Origin: Moheibacter stercoris
GTDB taxonomy: Bacteria > Bacteroidota > Bacteroidia > Flavobacteriales > Weeksellaceae
DNA: 48,518 bases
Direction of reading: 5' to 3'
Assembly (NCBI RefSeq): GCF_040545805.1
Contig: NZ_JBEPMO010000018.1
Coordinates: 1-48,518 of the forward strand
The translations under genes were made by a program, and so were the position numbers. The notes under the pieces are model-generated. The model was not told the DNA's origin. It saw nothing but the letters and a program-made list of their open reading frames with translations, and ran no database searches. Every line of letters starts with the position of its first letter. Position 1 is the stretch's first letter. Of the stretch, positions 1-7,057 are shown piece after piece.

Positions 1-61
1 AAGCTAGAAAAATGAAATTTTAATATCCAAGAAGCAAAAAAAAAAATATTAAGCATAAAAA

Positions 62-94
62 AGAGACTGTCTTTTGAGACAGCCTCTTTTTTTG
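62..94 (+). terminator. Intrinsic terminator of a gene left of the window
   Basis: An 11-bp stem with one mismatch (62-72 pairing with 77-87) has a 4-base loop and is followed by a run of T. It would stop transcription entering from the left. Seventeen bases of it (71-87) recur in inverse orientation in the terminator at 48425-48441, so both belong to one dispersed terminator-like repeat family. Confidence 0.8.
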
Positions 95-104
95 TAATTT
101 AGCA

Positions 105-201
105 AATAGAAATTGGCTTTTGCTACGTGTTGTCTAAATCGAAACTTTCGGCTTCGATTTTCCGCCACTTCGCAAAGCCCCGAACCGTTGTACGACATAT
201 T
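105..201 (+). repeat. attC-like site A, right half only
   Basis: The segment contains the arm CCGCCACTTCGC and ends in GTTGTACGAC (187-196), the left end of the first cassette-like unit. That box is the inverse complement of GTCGTACAAC at 931-940, on the other side of the SIMPL gene. The right arm closely resembles that of site C (2380-2450), including the shared GTCTAAAT. The matching left half was not found, so the array may continue leftward or be broken here. Confidence 0.55.
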
Positions 202-215
202 AAACAAAAACCTCG

Positions 216-926
216 ATGAAACATTTATTCCTAATTTCTTTTCTATTAATCAATTCTCTTATTTACTCTCAGGAAATTGATTTTACAAAAGTTCCTCAAG
301 TTCAAACTAAAGCAACTTTCACAACGGAAGTTCAACCTGATATAATAACGCTATCGATAACACTTTCAGAAACTAATACGAAAGGAAAAGTTTCTATCGA
401 AGAGATGGAAAGAAAATTAGAAAACGTTTTAAAGTCGAACAATATTGACATTAGTAAACAACTTACTTTAAAAGATTTATCTAGCAACTTCCAAAGCTAT
501 TTTTTAAAGAAAACAGACGTACAAAAAACGAAGAATTTCAATTTGGAAGTTAATAACGCAAATGTGGCGGGAAAAATATTAAAAGATTTAGCTGAAAATG
601 ATATTTCTAATGTTAGACTTCTAAAGACTGAATATTCAAAACTTGAAGAATTGAAAATTGAATTAAAAGGGAAAGCTGTTGCAAAAGCGAAAAAACAAGC
701 TGAAGAAATGACTAAAGCCCTAAACCAAAAAATTGGTGATGCAATATTCATTTCGGATATGGAAACTAATATTGTAAATTATCTTAGCGGTCAAGTTGCT
801 GGTCTAAATATTAGAGGTGTTAACTCAATTGGTTATAAAGAAAAAGAAGAATCCAATTTAGACATTAAATTTGATAATATTAGAGTTGACGCTACAGTAA
901 CAGTTCATTTTAAAATTGAAAAATAA
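216..926 (+). CDS. SIMPL domain (DUF541) secreted protein
   Basis: This 236-residue protein starts with a Sec signal peptide ending near SLIYSQ (residue 19), so it is predicted periplasmic or outer-membrane associated. The rest matches the SIMPL/DUF541 pattern: a TKATFTTEVQPD-like start, a central helical part with AVAKAKKQAEEMTKAL, and a C-terminal VDATVTVHFKIEK strand. Family members (Bp26, YggE) form periplasmic oligomers; their biochemical role is unsettled. The gene stands alone between complementary boxes at 187-196 and 931-940, so it looks like the cargo of a single-gene mobile cassette. The domain call is by pattern recognition and fairly secure; the role here is unknown. Confidence 0.8.
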   Translation: MKHLFLISFLLINSLIYSQEIDFTKVPQVQTKATFTTEVQPDIITLSITLSETNTKGKVSIEEMERKLENVLKSNNIDISKQLTLKDLSSNFQSYFLKKTDVQKTKNFNLEVNNANVAGKILKDLAENDISNVRLLKTEYSKLEELKIELKGKAVAKAKKQAEEMTKALNQKIGDAIFISDMETNIVNYLSGQVAGLNIRGVNSIGYKEKEESNLDIKFDNIRVDATVTVHFKIEK

Positions 927-930
927 ATAC

Positions 931-1236
931 GTCGTACAACAGTGTATTGCCAAAAGCGGGGCTAAGGTGCTAAATTCAAAGTTGGTAATTCTATCACCGC
1001 CAAAAACGAATTACTCATTTAATATTTATTTTTTATTAAGGTATTCGTGAATCTTCGATTTATATTCGTTTTTTTCTTAAATTTATCTCATAAATTCGTT
1101 TTGGCTATCCTCGGTGTAAAACCGATCCCGATAGCTATCGGGACGCTTCGATTTGACTTCGTCGAACTGACGTTTCCCCGCCTTCGGCATACGAGCGGAG
1201 CGAACTGACGAAGTAATACCCAAAACGTTATATGCC
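931..1236 (+). repeat. attC-like site B between units 1 and 2
   Basis: This 306-bp spacer starts with GTCGTACAAC (931-940, closing box of unit 1) and ends with GTTATATGCC (1227-1236, opening box of unit 2). Internal arms at 944-961 and 1176-1192 are imperfect inverted repeats. A block at 967-1001 (around GCTAAATTCAAAG and ending CACCGCC) is related to blocks in sites C, D and E. It also holds a perfect 18-bp palindrome at 1126-1143. No gene was recognised in this stretch. Confidence 0.6.
1126..1143. repeat. Perfect 18-bp palindrome
   Basis: TCCCGATAGCTATCGGGA is fully self-complementary. From memory this or a near variant is frequent between genes in many Bacteroidota genomes, which I cannot verify here. 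It lies in the central loop of attC-like site B. Confidence 0.8.
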
Positions 1237-1252
1237 ATTTTATAAAACCGAG

Positions 1253-2242
1253 ATGAAAAACATATTCTGCCTTTTAATTTTGTGTTTGACCTTTATTTCT
1301 TGCGATGGTCAAACTAAAGAAAATACTGAAAATCAAAACAAAAATGATATCAGTAATTATCAAAATGAGATTCTTCTTGAAGAAGAAATGCGTGTAACTA
1401 CTGACAAAGCTGTATTATTAATTCAAAATAAGAATTATTCTGAATTCAAAAAATTAATTGTTGAAGACATTGCAAAAAATATTTCTGATCAACAGATAAT
1501 TCAAATAGTTGACCAAATAAACTCAGTATTCAGCAAAGAAGGTGTTCCAATGGGAAATGACAATATTTTGCCATCGTTGAATGCAACACTTAATGGAAAT
1601 GACACAATATTTATTAATAATATTATGTACAATTTCAAACCTAAAGATAACAACCAAAAAGTTTTGACTTTTAGTTTTCTTAAAAAATACGGAACAAATA
1701 AAATTGTTGGAGTTAACTTGAATACGAACCCGCTATCAGCTGGAAATGCTAAACCAACTATCAAAAAAATTGAAAAATTTGATTTTAAAGTTTCTGACAT
1801 TTCTAACTTTAGAATATATTTTGATGAAGGTGTAGAAAGGAAAACTAAGTTTAAAAATGAAATTGGATATTTCGCTATTCAAGGAGACGTAAATACACTT
1901 AGAGATTCAGAAATTTTACCAATAATTGAATCAATATTTTCAGATCTTAAAAAATCAAAATTTGAATCAGTCAGAACATTTAATTCAACATTGAACAGAG
2001 GTGAAAATACAAGATATATTCAAGCCGAATTTGGTTTTAAAAATTTACCATACTCAATTTTCATTTACTTACCTCTAAAAAATAGCGGACAATTCGACAA
2101 TAAAATAATTCTAATGCAAAGGGAATATGTAAATTTAGGTTACGAGTTTACATTAAATCAAAGCGATTATCCTAAAATTCAAAGTGAATTTCCTAAAATT
2201 ATAGAAATGAATCTTGAAAGTTTTTATGTAGATAAACCTTAA
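1253..2242 (+). CDS. Lipoprotein of unknown function
   Basis: The start at 1253 is preferred over an in-frame ATG at 1232 because 1232 lies inside the unit's opening box (1227-1236), and because a lipoprotein signal then begins directly: MKNIFCLLILCLTFISC, with the lipid-bearing Cys at residue 17. The mature part has about 310 residues, opens with an Asn/Gln/Lys-rich linker and shows no domain I recognise. Visible traits are a helical segment (ILLEEEMRVTTDKAVLL) and alternating strands. Boxes at 1227-1236 and 2252-2261 bracket the gene exactly. It is probably exported and anchored in a membrane; the function is unknown. Confidence 0.75.
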   Translation: MKNIFCLLILCLTFISCDGQTKENTENQNKNDISNYQNEILLEEEMRVTTDKAVLLIQNKNYSEFKKLIVEDIAKNISDQQIIQIVDQINSVFSKEGVPMGNDNILPSLNATLNGNDTIFINNIMYNFKPKDNNQKVLTFSFLKKYGTNKIVGVNLNTNPLSAGNAKPTIKKIEKFDFKVSDISNFRIYFDEGVERKTKFKNEIGYFAIQGDVNTLRDSEILPIIESIFSDLKKSKFESVRTFNSTLNRGENTRYIQAEFGFKNLPYSIFIYLPLKNSGQFDNKIILMQREYVNLGYEFTLNQSDYPKIQSEFPKIIEMNLESFYVDKP

Positions 2243-2251
2243 AATCAAAAC

Positions 2252-2457
2252 GGCATATAACATGAACAGGGTTTTGCAAAATGGCGGGTAACGGCTAAGT
2301 TGAAAGTTTCTACATTTTTTACCGCCGAATGTGTTTCAAATTCAGCTTTTTTTGTAAGTTAGCTTCTGTGAAAACACATCGGCTACGTTCCGTCTAAATT
2401 GAACATTTTGTCCAATTTATCCGCCACTTCGCCAATTCATTTTCCGTTAGCTGCAAT
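2252..2457 (+). repeat. attC-like site C between units 2 and 3
   Basis: It starts with GGCATATAAC (2252-2261), the exact inverse complement of 1227-1236, and ends with GTTAGCTGCAAT (2446-2457), the opening box of unit 3. The shared internal block is at 2293-2326 (GGCTAAGTTGAAAG ... TTTACCGCC). The arms TTTTGCAAAATGGCGGG and CCGCCACTTCGCCAA are partly complementary. No gene was recognised. Confidence 0.6.
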
Positions 2458-2460
2458 TAT

Positions 2461-3120
2461 ATGAAAACGTCCGCAGACAAAGTAATTATCGGAATAATTT
2501 CAACTTTTCTAATTATTTGTTTTTTAAATCAATTAAGAAATTTGCCTGGTGGATTTTTTTTCTCAGGATTGTTTTATGCAATTATAATTTTAATAATTGT
2601 TTTGATTTCAATTTTAATTTTGGCTTTTATTTTAAAATTTATATTCAAAAAGGCTGATTATTTGAAGAGAGTTTTAATTTCTTGTATTATAATTTTAAGT
2701 TTTTCGATTTATAAACTATACTCTCCTACTTTGAAAATTATTGTTCCAAAAAATTATTCTGGTGAAGTAAATTTGACCTTATCAAATCTTAATCACAACG
2801 AATTAAATATTGATAAGAATGGAATTGGTTACATAACTAAATGGACTTTTGAAAAAACTTACACAAAACCAAAAGTTTACGACTCTGATGGAAAAAATCT
2901 AGAAAAACACTTATTGAGTTACGACAACAACAAATTTTGGGGTAAATCAATTGGAACTGGTAATACAATAAAAAGTTTGAATTTTGAAATTGCAAAAGAT
3001 ACTCTACAAAACAAAAGAACTTATCAATCAAATTGGCTTCAAAACGTTGATATGAAAAAAGTTTATCTAGAGAATCCCAAAAAAGGTCCGGACAATATTT
3101 TAGATGTCAAAATAAAATAA
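2461..3120 (+). CDS. Membrane protein of unknown function
   Basis: This 219-residue protein has three hydrophobic segments in its N-terminal 85 residues (about 7-25, 33-60 and 68-84), followed by a soluble region of about 130 residues rich in Lys, Asn and Tyr. No family was recognised. The start lies 4 bp after the opening box GTTAGCTGCAAT (2446-2457), so the leader would be very short unless transcription comes from the preceding unit. The closing box after the stop is degraded: only a weak resemblance, CTGTTAAC near 3124-3131, remains before the IS remnant. The soluble part probably faces the periplasm, which is inferred. Confidence 0.7.
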   Translation: MKTSADKVIIGIISTFLIICFLNQLRNLPGGFFFSGLFYAIIILIIVLISILILAFILKFIFKKADYLKRVLISCIIILSFSIYKLYSPTLKIIVPKNYSGEVNLTLSNLNHNELNIDKNGIGYITKWTFEKTYTKPKVYDSDGKNLEKHLLSYDNNKFWGKSIGTGNTIKSLNFEIAKDTLQNKRTYQSNWLQNVDMKKVYLENPKKGPDNILDVKIK

Positions 3121-3140
3121 CTTCTGTTAACACACTTAAC

Positions 3141-3428
3141 TGTTGCACAACTCCAAAATTTCAGTGATAACAAAAATAATTGACATCGTTTAAGCCCTTT
3201 TAAGCGAGCTTTATTATGGTTTAGTATATGCGTGTTGGATTTTCAAGATAGCTTATAGTGCAAGTGTTGAAGTCTATTTAGGCGATGTTTAAGTAACCCT
3301 AACATCTCTTTCTTGAAGCTCATTTTTAGGGCTATGATTTGCGGATTTTTACGGGTGAATTTCAGGTACTTTTTCAGATTATAGCACAAGGCTGTCATCA
3401 GTTTTTGATAAATGGTAGTTGTGCAACA
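3141..3428 (-). mobile_element. Internally deleted IS copy with both ends (MITE-like)
   Basis: The ends TGTTGCACAAC (3141-3151) and GTTGTGCAACA (3418-3428) are perfect 11-bp inverted repeats. The interior encodes, on the minus strand, only the last 50 or so residues of a transposase (LCYNLKKYLKF to HYKLS) and matches the copy at 5779-6240 nearly base for base until about 3400. It then jumps to a short tail at the other end. This looks like an internal-deletion derivative of an IS, probably IS1182-like, that could be moved by a full-length copy elsewhere. No clear target duplication is visible. Confidence 0.75.
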
Positions 3429-3654
3429 TGCACATCGGCCTGGCAAAACCTAACGAAGTGGTTCAGTGAAGCTAAATGCGGGATTAAGTGCAAAATTTAA
3501 AGTTTGTAACTTTTTTTATCGCAATCGCTATTTTTATTTTTCAATTTATTAAATTTAAAAATCAAAAGGGCGTTGCTTAGTTTTTGGCAATTTTTGAAGT
3601 TTGTGAACTTTTTCTTCGCTACTTCGCCAAGCTGCGTGACGTTGGCGGTCATTT
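3429..3654 (+). repeat. attC-like site D, interrupted by the IS remnant
   Basis: The shared block at 3488-3522 (CAAAATTTAAAGTTTGTAAC followed by a T run and ATCGC) aligns with blocks in sites B, C and E. The site ends in the opening box GTTGGCGGT (3641-3649). Its left part is separated from the presumed closing box of unit 3 (about 3124-3131) by the IS remnant. No gene was recognised. Confidence 0.5.
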
Positions 3655-3700
3655 AAAGACTAAAAACCTACATTCATAATATGAATAAACAAATCTAAAA

Positions 3701-4183
3701 ATGATGACTAAAAATATCACACTATCAAAGACAGATAAAGATGATTTAAATACACTTTTTCAATTCCAGCTTGACTCTGATGCAAATTATTTAGCGGCAT
3801 TCACACCAAAAGACCCTACCGACAAAGTTGCATATATTGAAAAATATTCAAAGTTTTTAACTGACCCAACTATAAATATGATGACCATCAGAATGAATGA
3901 TGAAATCGTGGGAAGTATCTCCAAATTTGTGATGTTTGGAGATAACGAAATTACTTATTGGATAGATAAAAAATTTTGGGGAAAAGGTATTGCAACAAAT
4001 GCTCTCGAAATCTTTCTGACAATTGAAACGAACAGACCACTATTCGGACGTGTAGCATTTGATAATTTCGGTTCGCAAAAAGTTTTAGAAAAAGCAGGTT
4101 TTACTAAAATAGGTGATGATAAAGGATTTGCAAATGCTCGTCAAACAGAAATTGTTGAATATATTTATAAACTCTCAAATTAG
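3701..4183 (+). CDS. GNAT family N-acetyltransferase
   Basis: A 160-residue protein of typical single-domain GNAT length. The acetyl-CoA binding region is visible at ITYWIDKKFWGKGIATNALE, with the G-K-G-I-A turn and its following helix. The C-terminal FDNFGSQKVLEKAGF is the usual N-x-x-S-x-x-x-L-E-K-x-G-F signature, resembling the RimJ/RimL-like group. The substrate cannot be read from sequence. The gene is in a unit opened by GTTGGCGGT (3641-3649) and closed by ACCGCCAAC (4588-4596), together with a decayed DUF1801 gene 10 bp downstream. A second ATG at 3704 is equally possible. Confidence 0.85.
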   Translation: MMTKNITLSKTDKDDLNTLFQFQLDSDANYLAAFTPKDPTDKVAYIEKYSKFLTDPTINMMTIRMNDEIVGSISKFVMFGDNEITYWIDKKFWGKGIATNALEIFLTIETNRPLFGRVAFDNFGSQKVLEKAGFTKIGDDKGFANARQTEIVEYIYKLSN

Positions 4184-4193
4184 AAATTTAATA

Positions 4194-4581
4194 TGAGTAC
4201 ATTGAATATTGAAGTAACCGAATTCCTTAATGAACTCAACCACCCGTTAAGAAAGGAGATTGAACTTCTAAGAGAAATTATTATTAATGCAACAAGCGGA
4301 TTATCAAAAAACATAAAATGAAATGGACCAAATTATTGTTTTAATGAACAAGACAGAATAACTATGAGAATCCAACCGCCCAAACAAGTTCAGCTAATTT
4401 TCCCAGGGGCGCTAAAAAACAAGAGCAACCGAAAAACAATATTATTCAATCAAAGTTAAAACTTCTAATGTGAAAAGAAAATGACAAGGAAATTGTAACG
4501 TTCAAAAATATCACAGAAATTGAGAATGGGAAAAATGATTTAATATCAATTGTAAATGAATGGATATTAGAAACGAAATAA
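4194..4581 (+). pseudogene. Decayed DUF1801-like gene
   Basis: The frame starts MSTLNIEVTEFLNELNHPL and continues to LSKNIK, where TGA at 4318-4320 replaces the expected Trp codon before NGPNYCF. Reading continues to about 4400 (MRIQPPKQVQLIF), after which at least one frameshift is needed to reach the tail IVTFKNITEIENG ... NEWILETK and stop at 4579-4581. Intact relatives of about 120-130 residues are small proteins of the YdhG-like DUF1801 group. The gene lies in the same unit as the acetyltransferase and could have been cotranscribed with it. It appears inactive, unless the errors are in the assembly. Confidence 0.7.
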
Positions 4582-4587
4582 AAACGA

Positions 4588-4728
4588 ACCGCCAACATCA
4601 CCTATACGTAAGCAGGGGTTTCGTGCTTCGTAGGACAAGAAAGTGGTAAATTTAAAGTTAAGTTCTTCGTAGGAGATTCAGTGGTTAAAATCCCTGCCTG
4701 CGTATAGCTGAGAACCGTTACACGCAAT
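4588..4728 (+). repeat. attC-like site E, compact form
   Basis: This is the clearest folded example. ACCGCCAAC (4588-4596, closing box of the GNAT unit) is followed by an arm at 4602-4616 that pairs with 4692-4707 at 14 of 16 positions. The central block is at 4643-4673 (GTGGTAAATTTAAAG...), and the opening box of the next unit is GTTACACGCAAT (4717-4728). The order is box, arm, loop, arm, box over about 140 bp, near the upper size of known attC sites. Confidence 0.65.
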
Positions 4729-4774
4729 ATTTTCCAAACTTTACGCTGAAATTCGAGTATTAATTTTAAATTTG

Positions 4775-4798
4775 TGATAGTATCAAATGATAGTATCA
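4775..4798. promoter_or_regulatory. Tandem palindromic operator before the Fic gene
   Basis: Two copies of TGATAGTATCA (4775-4785 and 4788-4798) lie 13 bp apart, ending 4 bp before the ATG. Each is a perfect odd palindrome (TGATA-N-TATCA). The position would let a bound protein block transcription or translation start. The likely binder is the winged-helix-like C-terminal part of the Fic protein itself; this is inference. Confidence 0.6.
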
Positions 4799-4802
4799 TA
4801 AA

Positions 4803-5777
4803 ATGAAACCACCTTACGAAATAACACCAGAAATTTTAAAATATATTACTTCAATAGCACTAAAAATTGGCGAAGTAAATGCAAAATATTTAATAAAAAC
4901 GAATCCGACATTAAGAAAGCAAAATCAAATTAAAACTATTCATTCTTCATTAAGTATTGAAGGTAACACCTTAACTAAAGAACAAATTACAGCCATTTTG
5001 GAAAACAAGAGAGTTATTGGTCCGGAAAAGGACATTCTTGAAGTTCTAAATGCTTTAGATGTTTATAAAAATATAAATAAACTTAAACCTGAAAGTGAAA
5101 AGGATTTTCTAAAAGCTCATAAATTGTTATTACGAAAATTAATCCAAGAACCTGGAAAATATAGAAAACAAGGTGTTGGAGTTGTAAAAGGTTCAAAAGT
5201 TGAGCATATTGCGCCACCGTATGAAAACGTTCCATTTTTGATGAAAGATTTGTTTGAATATCTAAAAGATGATAATGAATTAACTTTAATTAAAAGTTGT
5301 GTTTTTCATTACGAAATGGAGTTTATTCATCCTTTTTTAGATGGAAATGGAAGAATGGGAAGATTGTGGCAAACGTTAATTTTAATGCAAGACTACCCTA
5401 TTTTTGAGTTTTTACCATTCGAAACTTTGATTTCAAAAAATCAGAACGAATACTATAAAGCTTTATCTCTTTCAGATAAAGAAGGAAAATCTACAAAGTT
5501 CATTGAGTATATGCTTAAAATTATTGAAAGTTCACTTGTTGATTTACTCAAAAATTCGACAAAAAAATTGACAGATTACGATAGAATTCAGATTTTTTTA
5601 GAAAACTATTCGACTGATTTTACCAGAAAGGATTATATGAATTATTTCAAAGATATTTCTTCTGCTACAGCAAGCCGAGATTTAAAAAACGCTGTAGAAA
5701 ATGGATTGATATCGAAATTTGGAGATAAGAAGACGACAACTTACAAGCAAAATAAATACGTCATACAACATCGGTAA
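4803..5777 (+). CDS. Fic family protein (AMP transferase-like)
   Basis: The protein has 324 residues. The N-terminal region carries an inhibitory-helix motif S49-L-S-I-E53-G54 of the [S/T]xxxE[G/N] type, which places it in the self-inhibited class II Fic proteins. The catalytic loop is complete: H176-P-F-L-D-G-N-G-R184 with R187. The C-terminal 70 residues (FTRKDYMNYFKDISSATASRDLK) resemble a winged helix, consistent with self-regulation through the palindromes at 4775-4798. Fic enzymes usually transfer AMP to a protein hydroxyl; the target is unknown. The last residues (YVIQHR) are encoded by a box-like sequence, ACGTCATACAAC (5758-5769), so the native C-terminus may have been altered. No antitoxin gene is adjacent. 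Confidence 0.88.
   Translation: MKPPYEITPEILKYITSIALKIGEVNAKYLIKTNPTLRKQNQIKTIHSSLSIEGNTLTKEQITAILENKRVIGPEKDILEVLNALDVYKNINKLKPESEKDFLKAHKLLLRKLIQEPGKYRKQGVGVVKGSKVEHIAPPYENVPFLMKDLFEYLKDDNELTLIKSCVFHYEMEFIHPFLDGNGRMGRLWQTLILMQDYPIFEFLPFETLISKNQNEYYKALSLSDKEGKSTKFIEYMLKIIESSLVDLLKNSTKKLTDYDRIQIFLENYSTDFTRKDYMNYFKDISSATASRDLKNAVENGLISKFGDKKTTTYKQNKYVIQHR
5758..5769 (+). repeat. Cassette closing box overlapping the Fic stop region
   Basis: ACGTCATACAAC differs by one base from ACGTCGTACAAC that closes unit 1 (929-940), but it is not the complement of the opening box of this unit (GTTACACGCAAT, 4717-4728). The unit may be a hybrid or have lost a boundary. The IS end begins after the same 11-nt gap as at 3131-3143. 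Confidence 0.45.
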
Positions 5778-5778
5778 C

Positions 5779-6240
5779 TATTGCACAACTCCAAAATTTC
5801 AATGATAACAAAAATAATTGACTTCGTTTAAGCCCTTTTAAGCGAGCTTTATTATGGTTTAGTATATGCGTGTTGGATTTTCAAGATAGCTTATAGCGCA
5901 AGTGTTGAAGTCTATTTAGGCGATGTTTAAGTGACCCTAACATCTCTTTCTTGAAGCTCATTTTTAGGGCTATGATTTGCGGATTTTTGCGGGTGAATTT
6001 CAGGTACTTTTTCAGATTATAGCACAAGGCTGCCATCAGTATATGCTTGTTTGCTTGTACCATTCCACGACTGTTGAGCCGTTTGAGGTTATGATGGTTG
6101 ATCAGCGTTCCTAAAACCGGTTCTACTGTCGAACTGCGACGCTTGACCAACATGCGGTGATAGGATTTGTTTTGCAGGAGCTTTTGGTGCATCTTATCGT
6201 ACAAGGGTTTGTGAATGCTGTCATCTAACTTCTTAAGATA
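5779..6240 (-). mobile_element. Truncated IS, probably IS1182-like, transposase 3' end
   Basis: The right terminus TATTGCACAAC (5779-5789) is nearly the same as that of the copy at 3141. The minus strand encodes the C-terminal 120 or so residues of a DDE transposase, running from about 6238 to the stop at 5881: KLDDSIHKPLYDKMHQ, then RRSSTVEPVLGTLINHHN and LCYNLKKYLKF. The family assignment is from memory of Bacteroidota IS1182-like elements. The 5' part and left terminus are missing; homology ends at about 6240, where a host gene fragment begins. This suggests a deletion that removed part of the IS and part of that gene. Confidence 0.7.
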
Positions 6241-6242
6241 CA

Positions 6243-6905
6243 ATGTGTTTAAATGCAATTGCCAGAGCAAAAAAAGATTTGGAGGAATTCAAGGGCGTCA
6301 TCACTTATCCTATATGTTTCGGATGCAAATCGGTTCCTTACATTAAGGAATTTAAAGAATTAACAAAGAAAAAAGATTTTAAATTCCAATTCGAGGATTT
6401 TGGGTGTTTACAGTTCGAAGGACATACATATGGTTGTTACGGCGGCTATGTAAACCAAATTATGAAGGAAAAACTTGGCGATAATTATTACCAAAATCTT
6501 TTAAGTGAGGCTAAAAATCAATTCGTTATAAATTTGACAGAAAATGATTCCCTGATAAGCATTTATGACCTTAAAACCAATGAAAAACCTTCCTTATTAG
6601 GTCAAAAAATAGAATTAATAGATGAAGGAATTATGCCTAGAATTAGAACAAACTTGCCCCTAATTATTTCCGATCACAATTCATTATTATTGGATTTAGA
6701 TTTTATTGTTGAAAAAAATGGAGCAGTTTCGAATCTAAAAATTTCGAATTGGGTCAATCAATATCCTCAGTATGAACAATACAAAGAGCAACTTTCCCAA
6801 ATTGCCTTTGAAACTCTCCGTTACAAATACGGAATTTGGAATCCTGGTCGATACGATGGAAAAGTTGTTCGAACTAAAAATATCCTTCGGGTTCATTTTG
6901 ATTAA
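6243..6905 (+). pseudogene. 5'-truncated gene with a TonB-C-like domain
   Basis: The frame is open to its stop at 6903-6905, but an in-frame stop at 6234-6236 and the IS border at about 6240 show that the original start is missing. The ATG at 6243 is simply the first available one. The N-terminal part is Cys-rich (PICFGCKSVPYI ... DFGCLQFEGHTYGCYGGY). The C-terminal 75 residues (DLDFIVEKNGAVSNLKI ... WNPGRYDGKVVRTKNILRVHF) resemble the TonB C-terminal fold of small Bacteroidota proteins. The function is unknown; a shortened protein could still be made. Confidence 0.6.
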
Positions 6906-7057
6906 AATTAATCTAAAAATTAAGCTCCTTAATTGCTCTTTAAATTCAATTATTGCCTTCTATTTCAACTTATTTTTCAAAAAAATAAAGTAGAAAATAC
7001 TTGATTTTCAATCAGATTGTCTAAATTGAGTCCAATTATCCCTAAAAACAAAAACCA

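Noticed and set aside
4803..5777. Fic/antitoxin pair
   Set aside because: No small antitoxin gene is next to it, and the inhibitory motif is built into the protein's N-terminus.
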